From Amphirosellinia nigrospora (lineage: Eukaryota; Ascomycota; Sordariomycetes; Xylariales; Xylariaceae): a stretch of DNA of 64,000 bases. The notes under the pieces were generated by a model. The model did not search any database. It saw nothing but the letters and a program-made list of their open reading frames with translations, and had not been told where the DNA came from. The DNA is taken from contig SCHM01000002.1 in NCBI GenBank assembly GCA_004123355.1, positions 10,637,569 through 10,701,568 of the forward strand. The letters run 5' to 3'. Position 1 is the stretch's first letter; every line of letters begins with the position of its first letter. This document shows, piece by piece, positions 32,834 to 45,678 of this stretch. The translations under genes were made by a program, and so were the position numbers.

Positions 32834-33988
32834 GATTGCGAGGTGTTCTGGATGGCTCGCAAAGTCTGGACGATATTGAGAGTGTGGAAGTTGCGGTTGC
32901 GGTTACGGTTTGAGGTCAGATGGAGCGTGCTGTAAATTCTAGTGCGGCCAGAATAATTTTCAAAGCCCCAATTGTGTGGGTGGAAATCTCCCAAGTGGGC
33001 AAGCGATTGTGGCTCATTGATTTGTTTCCCCGACCCCGATAAGCACTAACCACGCCACCAGCCACAGTGGCCGCCGGCAGCTGGCAGAATAGGCTGTAAG
33101 CTGTAAGGTACCTACGAATCTCACACCCACCTCCATCTGCTGCCTAGGTACCAAGTCAGTGAGTTAACACGGAGATTTGCGCCGTCGCATAATCGGGAAG
33201 GATAACACAATTGATTGGGTCTGAATTCTCAATCTTCGCTTCCCTCTAAGAGTACTGGATATATAAAGGAGCTTCAAATGAGCATCTAGCCAGCCGCTTT
33301 AATCGTTGTTTTTATTATCTGCTCACTCTATCTTCTAGTACACACCGCACTGATTAAACACACTCACTCAATTGCAGTCGGGCTATTTGGTCAGGTGTGG
33401 TGGTTGTGATTCTCTTTCTGGTTAAGAGAGCATGGTCGTGTATAATATACACGAGATTCCTATAAGTATATGACCCTGCGTATGCGAATCCAAAGTCCAC
33501 TACACCGTAGCGCTATGCTGTCTCGATATGCCTGAACGCCGTACCATGCCATCCCGTCTTTGTCTTGCCTGTCCTATCCTATCCGATCCTATTTCCGGGG
33601 TATTCCGGCAACGAAAACAAAGGGAATATCAAAAAACCCCCACGTTGTCCAGGGTGACGACTATTGGTCCTCATGGGATCCATGAACACCCCAACGCCTA
33701 TTGATTAACCAGTATTACCACCTCGTTGCTCTTCGTTGCTCATTATGTGTAGCATATGACGTCAGCGCATCAAAGCAGATGCAGTCGCGGTGCTACTCGG
33801 CACACGCGGCTCCAGTCTGACAATAAGCTGTGTCAGACTCGTCGCCTCGGCCTTACTGCAGTACTGTGCCCTGCGTCCATATGGCCAGTGGCTTTGATAG
33901 AGAATGTCAACCCGTTTAGGATCTCCTCTCTAGCGATTTCTCTTCATCTTGCCTCCGTTCCTCATCCCAAGTGTCGAAGCTTGGGAAG
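32834..33988. other. Intergenic, eS1 promoter region
   Basis: Upstream region of the ribosomal protein gene. Contains a TGCCTAGGTACC box at 33141 and several simple repeats. No gene seen. Confidence 0.5.
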
Positions 33989-34384
33989 CTAAAGTAGCAC
34001 GCAGAGGAATCTTTTTAATCTCAATGTTAGCTTCGGCCATATCACAGACAGAGAGAGAGAGAGAGAATACGAACATGATTCATGGTTTGTCTGAGTTAAC
34101 CGTTCAGATTCCAGTACCGAATTTCTTGACGATGTGCTTGTTGGCGATACTGAGTTGTTGCTGGACACGGCTACCCGGTTCAGTAATTCGGCAGCTCGTC
34201 GGGATGAGTACGTTGGTGACGTAAGCAAGCCTTTGCATGCGTTCTCGGTGGTGATTGATGGCTCAGTAGCGTAGGCGCGTAGAAGTCGAGGGCGTCGGCC
34301 GCTCAACGACTTGTTGCTAGACGCGGAGTCCCGGCGATGGTGGTGGTGGTGGGCTAATTCCGACGAAAACGAGGCTGTAGCCAT
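33989..34384 (-). CDS. Hypothetical protein, 131 residues (weak)
   Basis: Open frame starting MATASFSSELAHHHHHRRDS with a histidine run, then a Ser/Thr/Arg-rich stretch (SGRRPRLLRAYATEPS, SVSPTSTSSRNSVLE). The final 25 residues (SLSLSLS...) come from a GA dinucleotide repeat and are probably not coding, so a splice site or earlier end is likely. I do not recognise a family. Composition favours a real disordered protein over chance, but only modestly. Confidence 0.35.
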   Translation of the reverse strand: MATASFSSELAHHHHHRRDSASSNKSLSGRRPRLLRAYATEPSITTENACKGLLTSPTYSSRRAAELLNRVAVSSNNSVSPTSTSSRNSVLESERLTQTNHESCSYSLSLSLSVIWPKLTLRLKRFLCVLL

Positions 34385-36807
34385 TGTAGTTTATGTATAC
34401 GCCCCTGTGGGTTGTCGGGTCGTCGACCTTGGGATATCGAATATGTATATCGGTTGGTGAATGTAAAACCTTGCGAAGCAGGATAGCTGCAGAACAAGCA
34501 CTCTTGTCGGTAGGTGAAAGGCACTTGTCGACTCTGTATGGATATTGCTCTGTGACCTGTTGGATCGAAGCAGGTATATGCTTTGGTTGTGGTAGGAGTT
34601 GTATGAGAATGGGAGGGTAAGACTGCCTGGGCAAAACCTGGAGAAGATGAATAGATGATGGCTCAACCTTGGCTTTAACAAGCCCGAGAAGGAAAGGATG
34701 GGGCGATTGCCAGGTTTAAAGACCAGGAACCGGAAGTGATCGCGGTACCGAAGTACGTAGACAGGGAAAAGCGCGCTACTCTACGACCTTTACCTCATGG
34801 TGCCTGTCTTTAGTATTACATGGATCCCGAGTTTCCGGTAAGTTACTTGTGGCACTACTTGTCTACTTGTCGGCAAGGCAGGCAAAGCGTATAGTGGTAT
34901 AGGCAGGCAGGCATTCCTTACCGTCTTTCTTCATCTTGTGATTTACCACGCATGCCTTGTGTCATCAGAGGCCCGTAGACGAGACCAGAGGGGAAAAGGA
35001 GCACGCCTACCCCAGAAAACGTAGGTCGGTCTAATTCGTGCTGTCCGAATCTGGCTTCCCAGCGATGGCATCGTGTGCGTCTCGCCCTGGTTGCTTTGTC
35101 TGGTTGCTTGCCACATGTCAAGTCTAGATGGGGTTGATGTGTTGGCCCTGGGCGTGGTTGGTTCCTGATGGATCCCGTCCGTCAGCCGGGACCACCCCGT
35201 TTTGGGCGTTGGACGCGGTAAGTTGTCTCAACGCTGGCTTGGTTGGGCCGTCGTGCACCGCCCTACCAAGACCTCCCCTCCACCCACACCCCCCTCGCTG
35301 CCACTGCTAACCGGCCACGCCCATATAAGCCCACATACACCATACAAGACAACATGCAACACACCCATCCCCACCCGAGCGCGAAGGAGGCCGAAGTTGA
35401 GTGGTGCTTTATTTTGTGGTGGTGTAGTGGGGTATAAGTGGTGAAGGAGTGTATGTGTGTGTGTGTTTGTGTACGAGTATGTGTGTGATACAAGGAGGTA
35501 AGGTAGTACTGTAGGTAGTAGTAGTAGGTAGTATATAGACTATGGTAGCTCGTGTGCACAGGCGTGCTACGGCAATATAGCGAGTATTTAACCTAGTCTC
35601 AGTGGGTTCGTTGGCTACTATTTCAAGTTCCGGCCCATGACCGAGTGCTCATCCATACTCTTCTAGCTCTAGCAGATTCAGGCAAGGTAACCCACTGTAG
35701 CTCTAGAATCCAAACCTCGCTGTATCCAATTGGCCTATGATGTGCTTCACATCGTCGTCGTCTCGCACATGCTGGAACACCACCTCTACACACTTACACA
35801 GCTAGGTAGTAGATAGATAGCTAGGGTGCCTACCGGAACTACCTACGAAATGGAGAAAAGGGCACCGTTTACTACCTAAGTAGGTAGTCAGCTTACATGC
35901 CCGTTGCATTCAACACTGGCCATTCACCATGATCATTTTACACGCATAGTCAAGTATGAGGCAGAAAACATGCAGCGAGACTTGGAGAAGCGCCCCATTG
36001 CCGCCAAAAAAACAACTCATCCACTCATCGCGTGCTCAGTTCCGTGCGTGTAATTGGGCTTCGTATGAGCGATAAATGTGATGAATGTGATGATAAGGGG
36101 AATATTGAAAACGATCCGAGCGCACAGGCACCGCCGTTGTTTTTCGGGTCGTTCGTGACGTATACTATAGCACCAATTTCTGACCACGCCAAACTAACCA
36201 ACCGGCTAGCGAATCGGTTTCGCGTCATGGCACCGAGGGAGGATGTGAGTCGAATGAACCGAATCAACATGCAGTGCGCTCGGAAAGCTCGAAACGCCAT
36301 TTCGCCACTGCCGTGAGACATGGCATTTAGACAAGGCCATACAGCATAAAGCACAGAGTTGGTGCTACCGACCGGTCTGCGCCTCCGGAATGTCACAGAA
36401 CGAGTCGCGACACACTGCAACAGACACCGAACAATCACACGGTCACTACTGTAAGGGAACCAAACATAGCACACGCTTCTAAGCGGCGATGTGAGCCTGC
36501 ACGCGTGGACGATCATTTTGCGGGGTTTCGATTCATCCAGAGAGGACGATATGGTCCTACCTAAGCCAGAACCTAAGTCTTCTGTATGTCTGATGCACAG
36601 GGTTCTGGCACAGGCTCCGAGGTTGGCTAACTATCTACTAATATCTACTACTTAAGTAGACTACAGTTGCGCTGCATGGATCATCGGTCATCGGTTATCG
36701 GCGAAACCAGCCAATCCCCAGCCCATTGGCCGTTCCTTAGTGATCGATGCTGATAGTGTGGTCAATACGAGGCTCCTAAGTTTAGTCCAGTAGACGGTCG
36801 GGAATAC
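34385..36807. other. Intergenic with simple repeats
   Basis: No gene is supported. A TG-rich microsatellite lies at about 35454-35486, and TAGGTAG-type repeats at about 35505-35535 and 35810-35890. The 163-residue minus-strand frame at 36025-36516 lacks protein character. Confidence 0.5.
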
Positions 36808-39331
36808 TCACTCTTCCCACATTCGCCCTTGAACAGCCTGGAGTTCGGCTTCGGTCATTCTGTGGCCAGTCGTAAAGTATCCTGCCCTACCGGTTAACAC
36901 TCCTTGTTCCCTGTAGACTGACGATCAGCGGGGTGAGGCCTACCGGCAGTGATCTTCGCATCTATTTGACACGTGAATCCGCAGGAATCAACTCTTCAGG
37001 TAGCTCGACTCGCTCGTGTATGGGGATGCTACAGTATCATTTATTAGCCTGGATGGAGACGTATGCAAAACAATATAAGCTTCGTACCCCTGGCCGACTA
37101 TCGCATCATGCTTCATGCTGTGGGGTTTAGTTAGACGGCCAATATCTGTTTTCCAGCGTGTCAACTCACTTGCTCATACTCAGCATTCTATCAATCTTCT
37201 TGATGCCGAGCCAATGAAGGATGTCAGGCATGAGCGCTTGAAATCTCATGTCTTTGACTCCGGCGATATTCTCGGTCCTCTTGAAGTAGTCCGAAGCGCG
37301 ATCTTCGCCACGCTTCCGGGCATTGTATACAACTGTTAAAAGTGTGATTAATAACAATACAGGACTGCCAAGATAAGCACACTGATTCAACGCTTACGAT
37401 ACTACATATTGTGGCGTTAGCAGATCAAAGTCGGAAGGAGGCCAGGCCCGTCGGATACGTACCTTGGTCACTTCACCGAGCGCTCGGCCTTCCTTTCTGA
37501 AATAAATGACAACTCCGCTACCACCATTCTGGGCTTCTTTGACAGCCTCTTCAATGCCAAAGATGAGATACGGCCTGCAGGTGCAGATGTCGGACCCAAA
37601 CACATCACTGCCGTTACACTACATCCCCAGTTAGCCGACCCCCGCTGAAGCACTGCCGTAGGCATGACGTATTTACCTCATCGTGGATTCGCAGAGACAA
37701 TCTCACGTTCTCGTCCGACATCTTGGCTGGGTCTCCAAAGCAGTAAACCGTTAATCCGCCTAAAGAATGTTAAGCACTGTCGTTTGCCACTATCTAGGGA
37801 GTAAAAAACTGCGGTTTACCAATTGGAGGCAAGAAGACTTTAATGTCGCCACGAGTGATAAGCTATTGATGTGAGATAAGATACCATTCAAAAGTTTGTG
37901 GTTTGCGTACCTCGGGATAGCTACCGCCAGTGTGCTCAAAGAGGGACCGACGCAAGACACCCTCGTCTGTCCCAAGTGAATCTCGTCAGAGGCAAAGTAA
38001 CGAATGAAGCTTTAACATCCACATACCAATGCCGAATCGCTCGGCTACTCCTGGTAGATACCAGACCTAAATCCAATGAGCTAGGTTACTCCAAAAAAAG
38101 ACAATCCAGTATGCGAAACAAACTCACCGGCTCCACGGCGAACTTCGTCACTGCGAGTTCTCCGGCCGCGTTCAGACAAACCTTTCCATCAGGTACTCTA
38201 AGAGTTGGTGAGCTCTCAGAACTAAAACAAATTGGGTCGCGTCTTACAATCTACCACTCCGAACGCTCTCTTCGAGCTCCGGTAGCTGTTTGTGTTACTA
38301 AGCCGTTGGTGACGGATGTTCGGTGCCTTCGCTTACCTTCATGTGCGCCTTAGTGATGGCAATGGTTGGCCGGATATCAACTATGCACAGCTCAGTTTAG
38401 CGGTGCTTTGGCGACTCTATATGACACACCAGGGTTTCTTTTCTCACCATTCTCTTTCTGCATGGTATCTGCGTACAGCCAAGGAGCCAGGTGGCCCCAT
38501 GGGTCCATGGCTACAATCTTCTTCTCGTCAGACCATTGTGGGAACGGGCCAATATTCACGGCTGGCTCAGTGTTGGTGAAATCCGGTCTGTGAAGCGAGG
38601 CTCAGTCAGCCATTCACCACAATTTTGTCATGCCATCTTATCACTCACCTATGGTTGACATTGAGCTGTTTGCTCGCAAGGGCGAGCGCAAAATAGATGG
38701 AATATGATCCACCATGTGCTGGAAAGTAGAACATCTATGAGTGCTGGCCGGTTCTCTGTGATGAGAGATTCTTAGAGAGATTCTTACCTCCAATAGCTAT
38801 TATATAGAAAGTTTGTTAGTGACTTGTCATATGAAAAGATCTGGACTATCTCACAATTGCGTTTTCGGATCGTTGATGAAGACCTGGATACCACGACCGG
38901 TCCTCTTTCTGGTCCTGGAGCGCCCCAATTTAGGGGTATGGGATTTATGCCTATTTGCTTCGGATACGTTCTTAAATTCAGTCAGTATAATTCACTTAAA
39001 ATGGACACATGAAGGGATTGGCTCACGTGAGAATGATTCGGGAAGAAAACCCTGCCTTCTCTGCTTGTGCTTTCACGACAGAGCTCTCTTTTGAAGACGT
39101 GGCCAAAGCTGCTTGTGGAAGCGCAGCCTCTGCAGGGAGATTATTCTCGGGTGGTGATTTCTCCGTGAGGGTTGGGCTGGTTACAGGCGGCGCAAGGCTA
39201 TCAAGTCGATGAGAAAAGGACTCGAAATCGGCAGCGATCTTTGCCTGGTTCTCCTGAATAGCCTTCAAAGCCTGAAGGACATCGGCCATACCATTGCCTA
39301 CATTACTCGTATCTGACCCTGAGCTCGCCAT
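36808..39331 (-). CDS. URC1: URC1, GTP cyclohydrolase II-like protein of uracil catabolism, 18 exons
   Basis: Fungal GTP-cyclohydrolase-II homologue; the family member in Lachancea kluyveri is required to use uracil as nitrogen source. Start MASSGSDTSNVGNG at 39331. Zinc-site cysteines CNGSDVFGSDICTC near 37600; KEGRALGEVTKYLVYNARKRG and GIKKIDRMLSMSN follow; end GRMWEE at 36808. Exons: 39027-39331, 38855-38970, 38788-38796, 38649-38718, 38448-38587, 38337-38380, 38248-38285, 38128-38197, 38027-38066, 37911-37966, 37820-37862, 37677-37759, 37463-37618, 37398-37401, 37170-37332, 37088-37117, 36944-37028, 36808-36881. All introns are GT-AG, mostly 50-70 bases. The 9- and 4-base exons restore NSIGAHGG and KYLVYN. 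Protein about 508 residues; only one missing base is inferred (near 36962). Identity secure; the mini-exons rest on conservation and splice sites. Confidence 0.92.
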
Positions 39332-42300
39332 AATGAGGTCGAATCAGTGGAAAAGGAAACAAGCACAGCAGACGTAGTTCGGTATAATCGGGCGTTTATG
39401 GAACAAAGCGTGTAGCGTTTCGGAACAATACTGTCTATTATGGATAGCAGGCTCACGAGAAGTCCAGTGTGAACAATTCAATGTGAGTAAGGAATCACTG
39501 CAGGAATAGGCGACCGTCTGACAGGAAGTTGAACCGGTGATCGGAATGGGCGGCTTGGTTCAACGTCGCTTTGTTGCTTGTCTTATTAGACGGCCCAGCC
39601 CCGCAGATCTGTCTATCTAGTCTAAGTCGGTAAGTAACAGACACGTTCGCTCTACGACTATCTTAGGTTCTCCTATCTTTAGAGCTAGCTGATTACTTAA
39701 GTACTCCAGGCAGTGTGAGATCCTTTGGCATTTGTTGATCTCACTTATCATTCCAAGCAGGTCAGCAGTGCTCTTAGTACGTGGCACGGCGTCATATTTG
39801 AGTAAGTGTTGAGACTGAGCTGAACTAATGAATGGGCAGCGCGTAGGTGGAGTTCCGGGGGGGTTGAGGGGTACGACGCTTGATTAGGTAGCGGATAGAG
39901 GCTCATGCTAACGATATGAGGTTTAGTCCGCAGCGCCCGCAAGCTATAGCTACCGGGGAACTCCGCGGTTAGGTTCCTATAGATATATAGATGCGACCCC
40001 ATACAAATTATATCTCCAAGTTATGATAAGGCACATCTTACCTCTAGACAATAAGTTTAATTCGGGCTGTAATTATTTCACTCATTAACTGATTCCAGAG
40101 TGAGTATAAGCGTACTTGATCACTCTACCGTCTATAAGGTACCTCGCCCTCCACTTGTTTTCGCTTGGCGCTCAGGATAACACAACCCGGATCCCGTGAC
40201 AACAACAGATGCATCCCATGACCTTACAGCTGTCATCTCCACTAAATTGATTCGCGTTTCCATTAATTGATAGGCATAGCAGCCTTTTTTCGTCACCGCT
40301 TCGTTACCTTACAGAAGTCCGACAACGCCTTCAAAGTTCAGGGTGCCCCCAGTAAGGAAATTTCTTCAGTTGTCGTGTACGCTTCTGGAAGGGTTTCGGA
40401 ATGTAATGAATTGTTGCCGGTGGCCCAAAACGTAGTAGCCATCACGTAAGTTCTGCGGCCAGTGTACACCGCAGAGCTGTGTTACAGCTGAGGGATGGCG
40501 GCGGTGACTCCCACGAGGTTAATCTAATCAGAACTTAAACATCGGTACCGGCTATGGGCAGCGAACTTTTGAGGAGTGTTTCGGGAATCCGCAGGAATGA
40601 TTAGAGTGCTCAATTGCACATCCGGAAGCACCCGCACGCACGTGTTCAAGAGGGGCGAATTAAATGTCCCGGTCCATAATGTGATCGGCGCCCGACGCCA
40701 AGATCGCAACTATCATGATCGTACCTGAAATAAACTTAAAAGATATATATCATACCTATGAGGAGGATTAGGCTTCGGGTCACTGGTAAAACTCAAAAGC
40801 TGACTCACCACCTACGATAATTGTATCACTGAATACGAGCCTAAGACGTTTCTATAACAGAGCAGGAGCGTTCGCGAAGCAATTTTGTGCATATAGTATA
40901 AAATCAATTGGCCTACCCCTAGCTCCTCCTGCTCCATCGCTCGATACGTCTCAAAAAGCTCCAGCAATTAGAAGATAGAATTTAGATCAGTTGGAGTATC
41001 AGCCCAAAAAGTATACATGACAAAGCTTATGTAGTTTCATACTTCCAGAACTGTATCACCTTGTAGCTAGGGAAGCTAACAGAGTTATCATACGTCAACT
41101 ATTTGCGATAAACTTACTAGCTATATTAGAATAGGAGAACACTACCTAATTTATTACCTTGTGACCTTAACATTATAGCAAGACATCTAAATGTCAAGCT
41201 TGGTTGTCAATGAAATCAATGCAGAGGTAAAAAATTGTCATTAAGTTTATCTCTACCTGCGAGTACAATTGCCAACTTTGTCTTCGTCATGCTAGTAAGG
41301 CACCAGGCTGTGGGCGTTTTAGTTTCTCCTAGGTGGCTTTTGACTGGTTTCCCTTTAAGTCTACCATGGCAGCCCTATATTTTAAAGATGGTACCAGCAG
41401 TCAAACGTCACTGGCCAGCCATTAAATCTCATGCAATCCCTCCCCACGGCACAATGGTGTGTGCTTTTAAATTGGGACAACAAACATGCCTCAAATATTG
41501 GCACATGATGGCTATCCGTTCTTCCGGTTGGAACTGTAGTCCGTAAAAAATGCCGTGACAGTCTAAATACTGTTGTACCTCTGAGAGTGGACGGGTTGTA
41601 CTATGTGTTATAGAAAAAAACAATCGATATTGTTTGAAAGAGAGTGACATGTTTTATAAATGCTACTAATTCCCGAAAGTAGTAAAACAAAGGGAACTTT
41701 GTTATTATTCGAGAATAAGACTGCAAAGAACTTCACTGATGACAATAGACAAACTGTACCCATGCTCAAACATCAGGAGAGGCTTCTAACGGTCTTATGT
41801 GATGCGACGGCTTTCTGCCCCTTATCCTCGGTGACACTCGACACTTACCTCTGGAATCGAATTCAATCCACTCTCACATACATACATACATACATACATA
41901 CATATTCTTATATCACAGTAAACACACTAAACGCCCTTGTCATAGGAGTTAACGATTAATACAGAGGCAAGAGCGACGCGTATAGCCGCGAATCACTCTG
42001 AAAACCTGACCGATTTCAGAACCTAGATGTGCCTAGAATTTAAAAGCCTTCATAAGACACCACCTAATCTCACAATACCTCACCCGGACCCCCTCGTTTC
42101 ACGTAAACCCCATAGAACCCAAAGCCATGGGAACAAAGGTACTGACAAAAGCCATGGTTAATCTAGGCTTCAGAGGCTTCCTGCTATAGTACACGCTTAT
42201 TCCTCTGATTAGATCACTTGCCATGTAACCCAACACTTGTATTACAGAGCAACGTATAAACTCGAGATGAATCTTCTACCTGCGACTGAGAGTCGTTAAT

Positions 42301-42447
42301 GTAAATGTATAATTGATGCTAATGACAATCTAACTTAGGATAATGGCCTATAAGACGAGAACGAAAAACCTGTACTGTCATCCACCTCGCAATCGATTTC
42401 CACCAGCCCCTACTACTATCAAACACATACAGGACTACCCCCAAAAA
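39332..42447. other. Intergenic, 3.1 kb, no gene recognised
   Basis: URC1 upstream sequence followed by A+T-richer DNA (about 40730-41240). Short open frames on both strands at 41235-41650 have some protein-like text (for example SLSFKQYRLFFSITHS on the minus strand) but no family and no consistent frame. They may be a decayed gene. Confidence 0.4.
41876..41903. repeat. (ACAT)7 microsatellite
   Basis: Seven perfect copies of ACAT in tandem, in non-coding sequence. Confidence 0.85.
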
Positions 42448-44076
42448 TTACATGCCGGGGAGCTTGTCCAGCCCTATAATGCAAGGTCAGTAGGCCGATA
42501 CATAGGGAACAACTGGATAGTTTGGACTTACAGCCATCGGTTACCTCGCCGACCATGTCCTTGACGGTACACTGGTTGGCGGTCGCCATCTGCTGCTTCT
42601 GGAGAGAGCCGCAGCCGTCGTAGAAGCACTCGGACTTGTCCATGGCACGCTGCAGGGCGTCGCCTTTCCAGCCGAACATGTAGTCGGCGTGGTTGCCTGC
42701 GATCGTTAGCTTTGTTGAACATTAAGAAAAAGATGCGGAACTTGATATACCTTTTCCGTTTACTCCCTCGAAGCTCCATACGTATGGGTTAGGGGTTCCC
42801 GAGGTCCACACTATCAGAATTCGAGTGTTAGAGATTATGTTTATAGGCAGGCGCTCATCTATCATTGGCGGTTTCGGAGTCATATAGGGGACGTAATTTT
42901 GCGAAGACGGGAGATAAGAGAGTTAAGAATACGCACTGCTGTTGAACTTGGATGTGTCCCAGACCGTCTCGTAGGTTACCTATGTGGTATAATTAGCAAC
43001 TGCTCGGGCTAACAACAAACTGTAGCCGGCTTTATGAATAACAGGAGGGCAGTTACCTGCGGCATCCGAACAGGGTGAGAGGCCGGGCAGTTAGGAGCAG
43101 CGACAAAGCCATCCATAGTAATGGTGTTGTACATGTGCGATTGGTGGTCTGGGCTGTCAAGGTCCTTTCCGTTCCAGCATCTAAGTGCAGTCAGCGTCAG
43201 ATACTCATGGCTCCAGTACTGGCAAGTCAGTACTTACGCAGGGAAGTGGTTGGTGACAAAGATACCTATCAATAAATTATTAGTGTGATATCCATTGTTT
43301 GACTTAGGGGGTCAACCCTTACCGCCAGCACATGGCGACGTTGGGAAATCTGGTGTCTCCGGGCCTCGACCACCACCGGCAGACAAGCACTGGTATCGTA
43401 GACCGACGTGGGGAGCGCCGGTTGTGGTTGGGCTACCGACGGTCATACGGAATCCCTAATAATTATTAGTATCTTAGGTTCTCAGCTGCCTGGTGCACGT
43501 GAGTAGGGATAATTACCGGTGGGAAGGTCTTAACAGGATTCTGTGCTATCGAATCCCTGAGAAGGTCGTGCTGAGTATAGTAGACAGTGATTCCGCCTTG
43601 AGTGCCGGAATAGCCGTCGAGGTTGCCGGGGTTCACGGGTATGACTGGCACACGGTGGTACGAGCCGTTCTGGTGCTTGAAGTATAGACTAATACACTTG
43701 GTGTCAATTATTTCTATTCAAAGCCTGGCTTTTGAGTGTTTCGGAAGCTTCTGGAAGTGATACCAGCTCGAAAGAGAAACTTCCTACTCCAGTGGCCACT
43801 GAGACAAGAAGGGGGAATGGCTCACGTTGCAGTCCAGTAGTTACTGAAATCTTCCGAGAACTCGCAGGTGGTGCAGGTGGCCCTCGTAGCCACATCGCCT
43901 TCCATAGAAGCGTTGAACGCATTTCCACCAACAATGTGGTGGACGTGAGCGGATGGGTTGGACCCGGGCTGGACAACGGGGTCAAGTCTTTGGATCGTGA
44001 GCGTCGAGCATTGGAAACGAAGACCTGCCTGGACAGGCACGACCAGAGCGAGGGCTCCGGCAGAAATCCACTTCAT
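42448..44076 (-). CDS. Secreted DUF1996 protein, 333 residues, nine exons
   Basis: Extracellular fungal protein of unknown function. Signal peptide MKWISAGALALVVPVQA, then the family opening LRFQCSTLTIQRLDP and the paired motif PSAHVHHIVGGNAF; later LYFKHQNGSYHRVPVIP, GLRYQCLS, NHFPACWNGKDLDSPDHQSH, PASHPVRMPQ, HADYMFGWKGDALQ and end DGWLDKLPGM. Exons: 43826-44076, 43517-43688, 43323-43455, 43238-43265, 43057-43180, 42937-42979, 42751-42810, 42532-42696, 42448-42473. Sum 1002 bases, in frame throughout with no indels. Conserved His and Cys suggest a disulphide-stabilised, perhaps metal- or glycan-binding fold, but the activity is not known. An ordinary saprotroph/pathogen secretome member. 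Confidence 0.92.
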
Positions 44077-45678
44077 GTTGACGATAGACTTAGTCTCAAC
44101 AGTATTGGCAGTAGGGAATCGAGAATCACAGTTGGAGATCTACAGAGGGCAACACATCACAGACGAGCGGTCATCCAGTCCCGCATGGCATTTTATATAT
44201 GTACAGATCTGGACTATTTTGTGTGTCTCCATTAGTTGCCATTATCTGCTCTGCTATTGACCAAAGACGGAATGACGTTTCCAGTTGTTGACAAGGCGGA
44301 TTAATAGAAACGGCGATCGACGTAGTCTACGGCACATCGTGTGCAAATCAGCTTAGATTTCTCATTACCCGGGTTATTATCCAGTGATATGGAGATTCCA
44401 TCACCAATGTGACTGTTACTATATTTACTCCCGGTAAATATCTTGGTGGATGGTCAGAATTGCCGGCAAATAGCTGTCTCATGTTATATTGGGAACAAGG
44501 CCACCAGTGGCCGTTAACGTGGCCTCACCTGTACATAGCGTACCGAATACGCCTTTCCAAGGGCCACGATGCCGACTACGATCGCGGCAAGGCTGTACGA
44601 GTTGCCGAATAGGGTGTCATGTAACATCCACAACTTGGTTGTTTGCCACCAAGCCCCTCCTGACACAGAAGCACGACACCATTTCGAGGTAACGGTGAAG
44701 CGCAACCTCGTGCCGTCTGCCTTGGACACGCCCGGTTGCGCTGACGTAGTCACTTTATATTGTGCATAATGCAGGTGATGATGATTAACCTCGAGATTGC
44801 TAGAGCTAAATAAAGATAGGGACGTGAAGAGCCAGCATGTCATTGATTCCTAGGACCGGGTTATACCAGCGCCGCACACAAAGCAACCAATGTTTTGATT
44901 GACTGCCAAATAACTTAACAAATCAAGCAAAACAATATTTTCAACTCGGTTTGAGACAAATCAAGATGTTTATTCTTGGTAATTAGTTGACAATTAATTG
45001 CCAGTAATTCTGTGTGTTTTTCCTATTATTTTTACGGTGAAAATCTGATAAGAAATGGATATATATTGAAGCTCTCGGCATTGCCCAGGTACATAATTCA
45101 CTCACGCTTCTTCCAACACCTTCATTTCTTAAACTCTTTATATTTAGTTCATTGAGATAAGAAGAGCCCACTACTTGTGCAGCGCTAGGTTATATACTGT
45201 TGACCAACTTAACGGCGGCTACAACCGCATGGGTATTCTGGTTTTCCCATACAACTGGTTATCTATGGCGCTGGGGCCTTGGCTTATCGATTAGTCTATC
45301 AGCAAGGTACCTAGGTACAGTCTTAAAGTTAGTCGTACATGACTGACGTGTCTGGGGCGCACGCAGCCGTTGCGAACGCGACGCACCCAAGCCGCACATT
45401 GTTTGAACTGGCGCTTGTCCTTTACACTACACGGCAACAGCAATGTTTGCCTGGGATGCGTGTCTGGCCCTTAGTTTTCGCAACAAACCTAACGTGAAAC
45501 CATCTTAGGGCGCGCGCTGTCGCATTACGTCATTTCTTGAGGCGCCGCCCCCTTTTGGCGTAAAAAAGAGACCCTTTGTTTTGTTGCTTGCGCCTTGCAT
45601 CTCTAGGCTTGACTGTTGCGCCCACGTTTTGTGTCGCCTCCAAAACAACAACGAACCACCAGCGACCGAACGTTCACG
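44077..45678. other. Intergenic, divergent upstream region of DUF1996 and ELF1 genes
   Basis: No gene found. A+T-rich at 44920-45150; a GGTACCTAGGTAC palindrome at about 45306-45318. Confidence 0.5.

Noticed and set aside
35263-35559. Minus-strand frame rich in Tyr, Thr and His
   Set aside because: Produced by a TG-rich microsatellite, not coding.
36025-36516. Minus-strand open frame of 163 residues
   Set aside because: No family resemblance, no splice context, odd composition; likely chance in non-coding DNA.
41235-41650. Possible decayed gene
   Set aside because: Protein-like words on both strands but no consistent frame or known family; left as intergenic.
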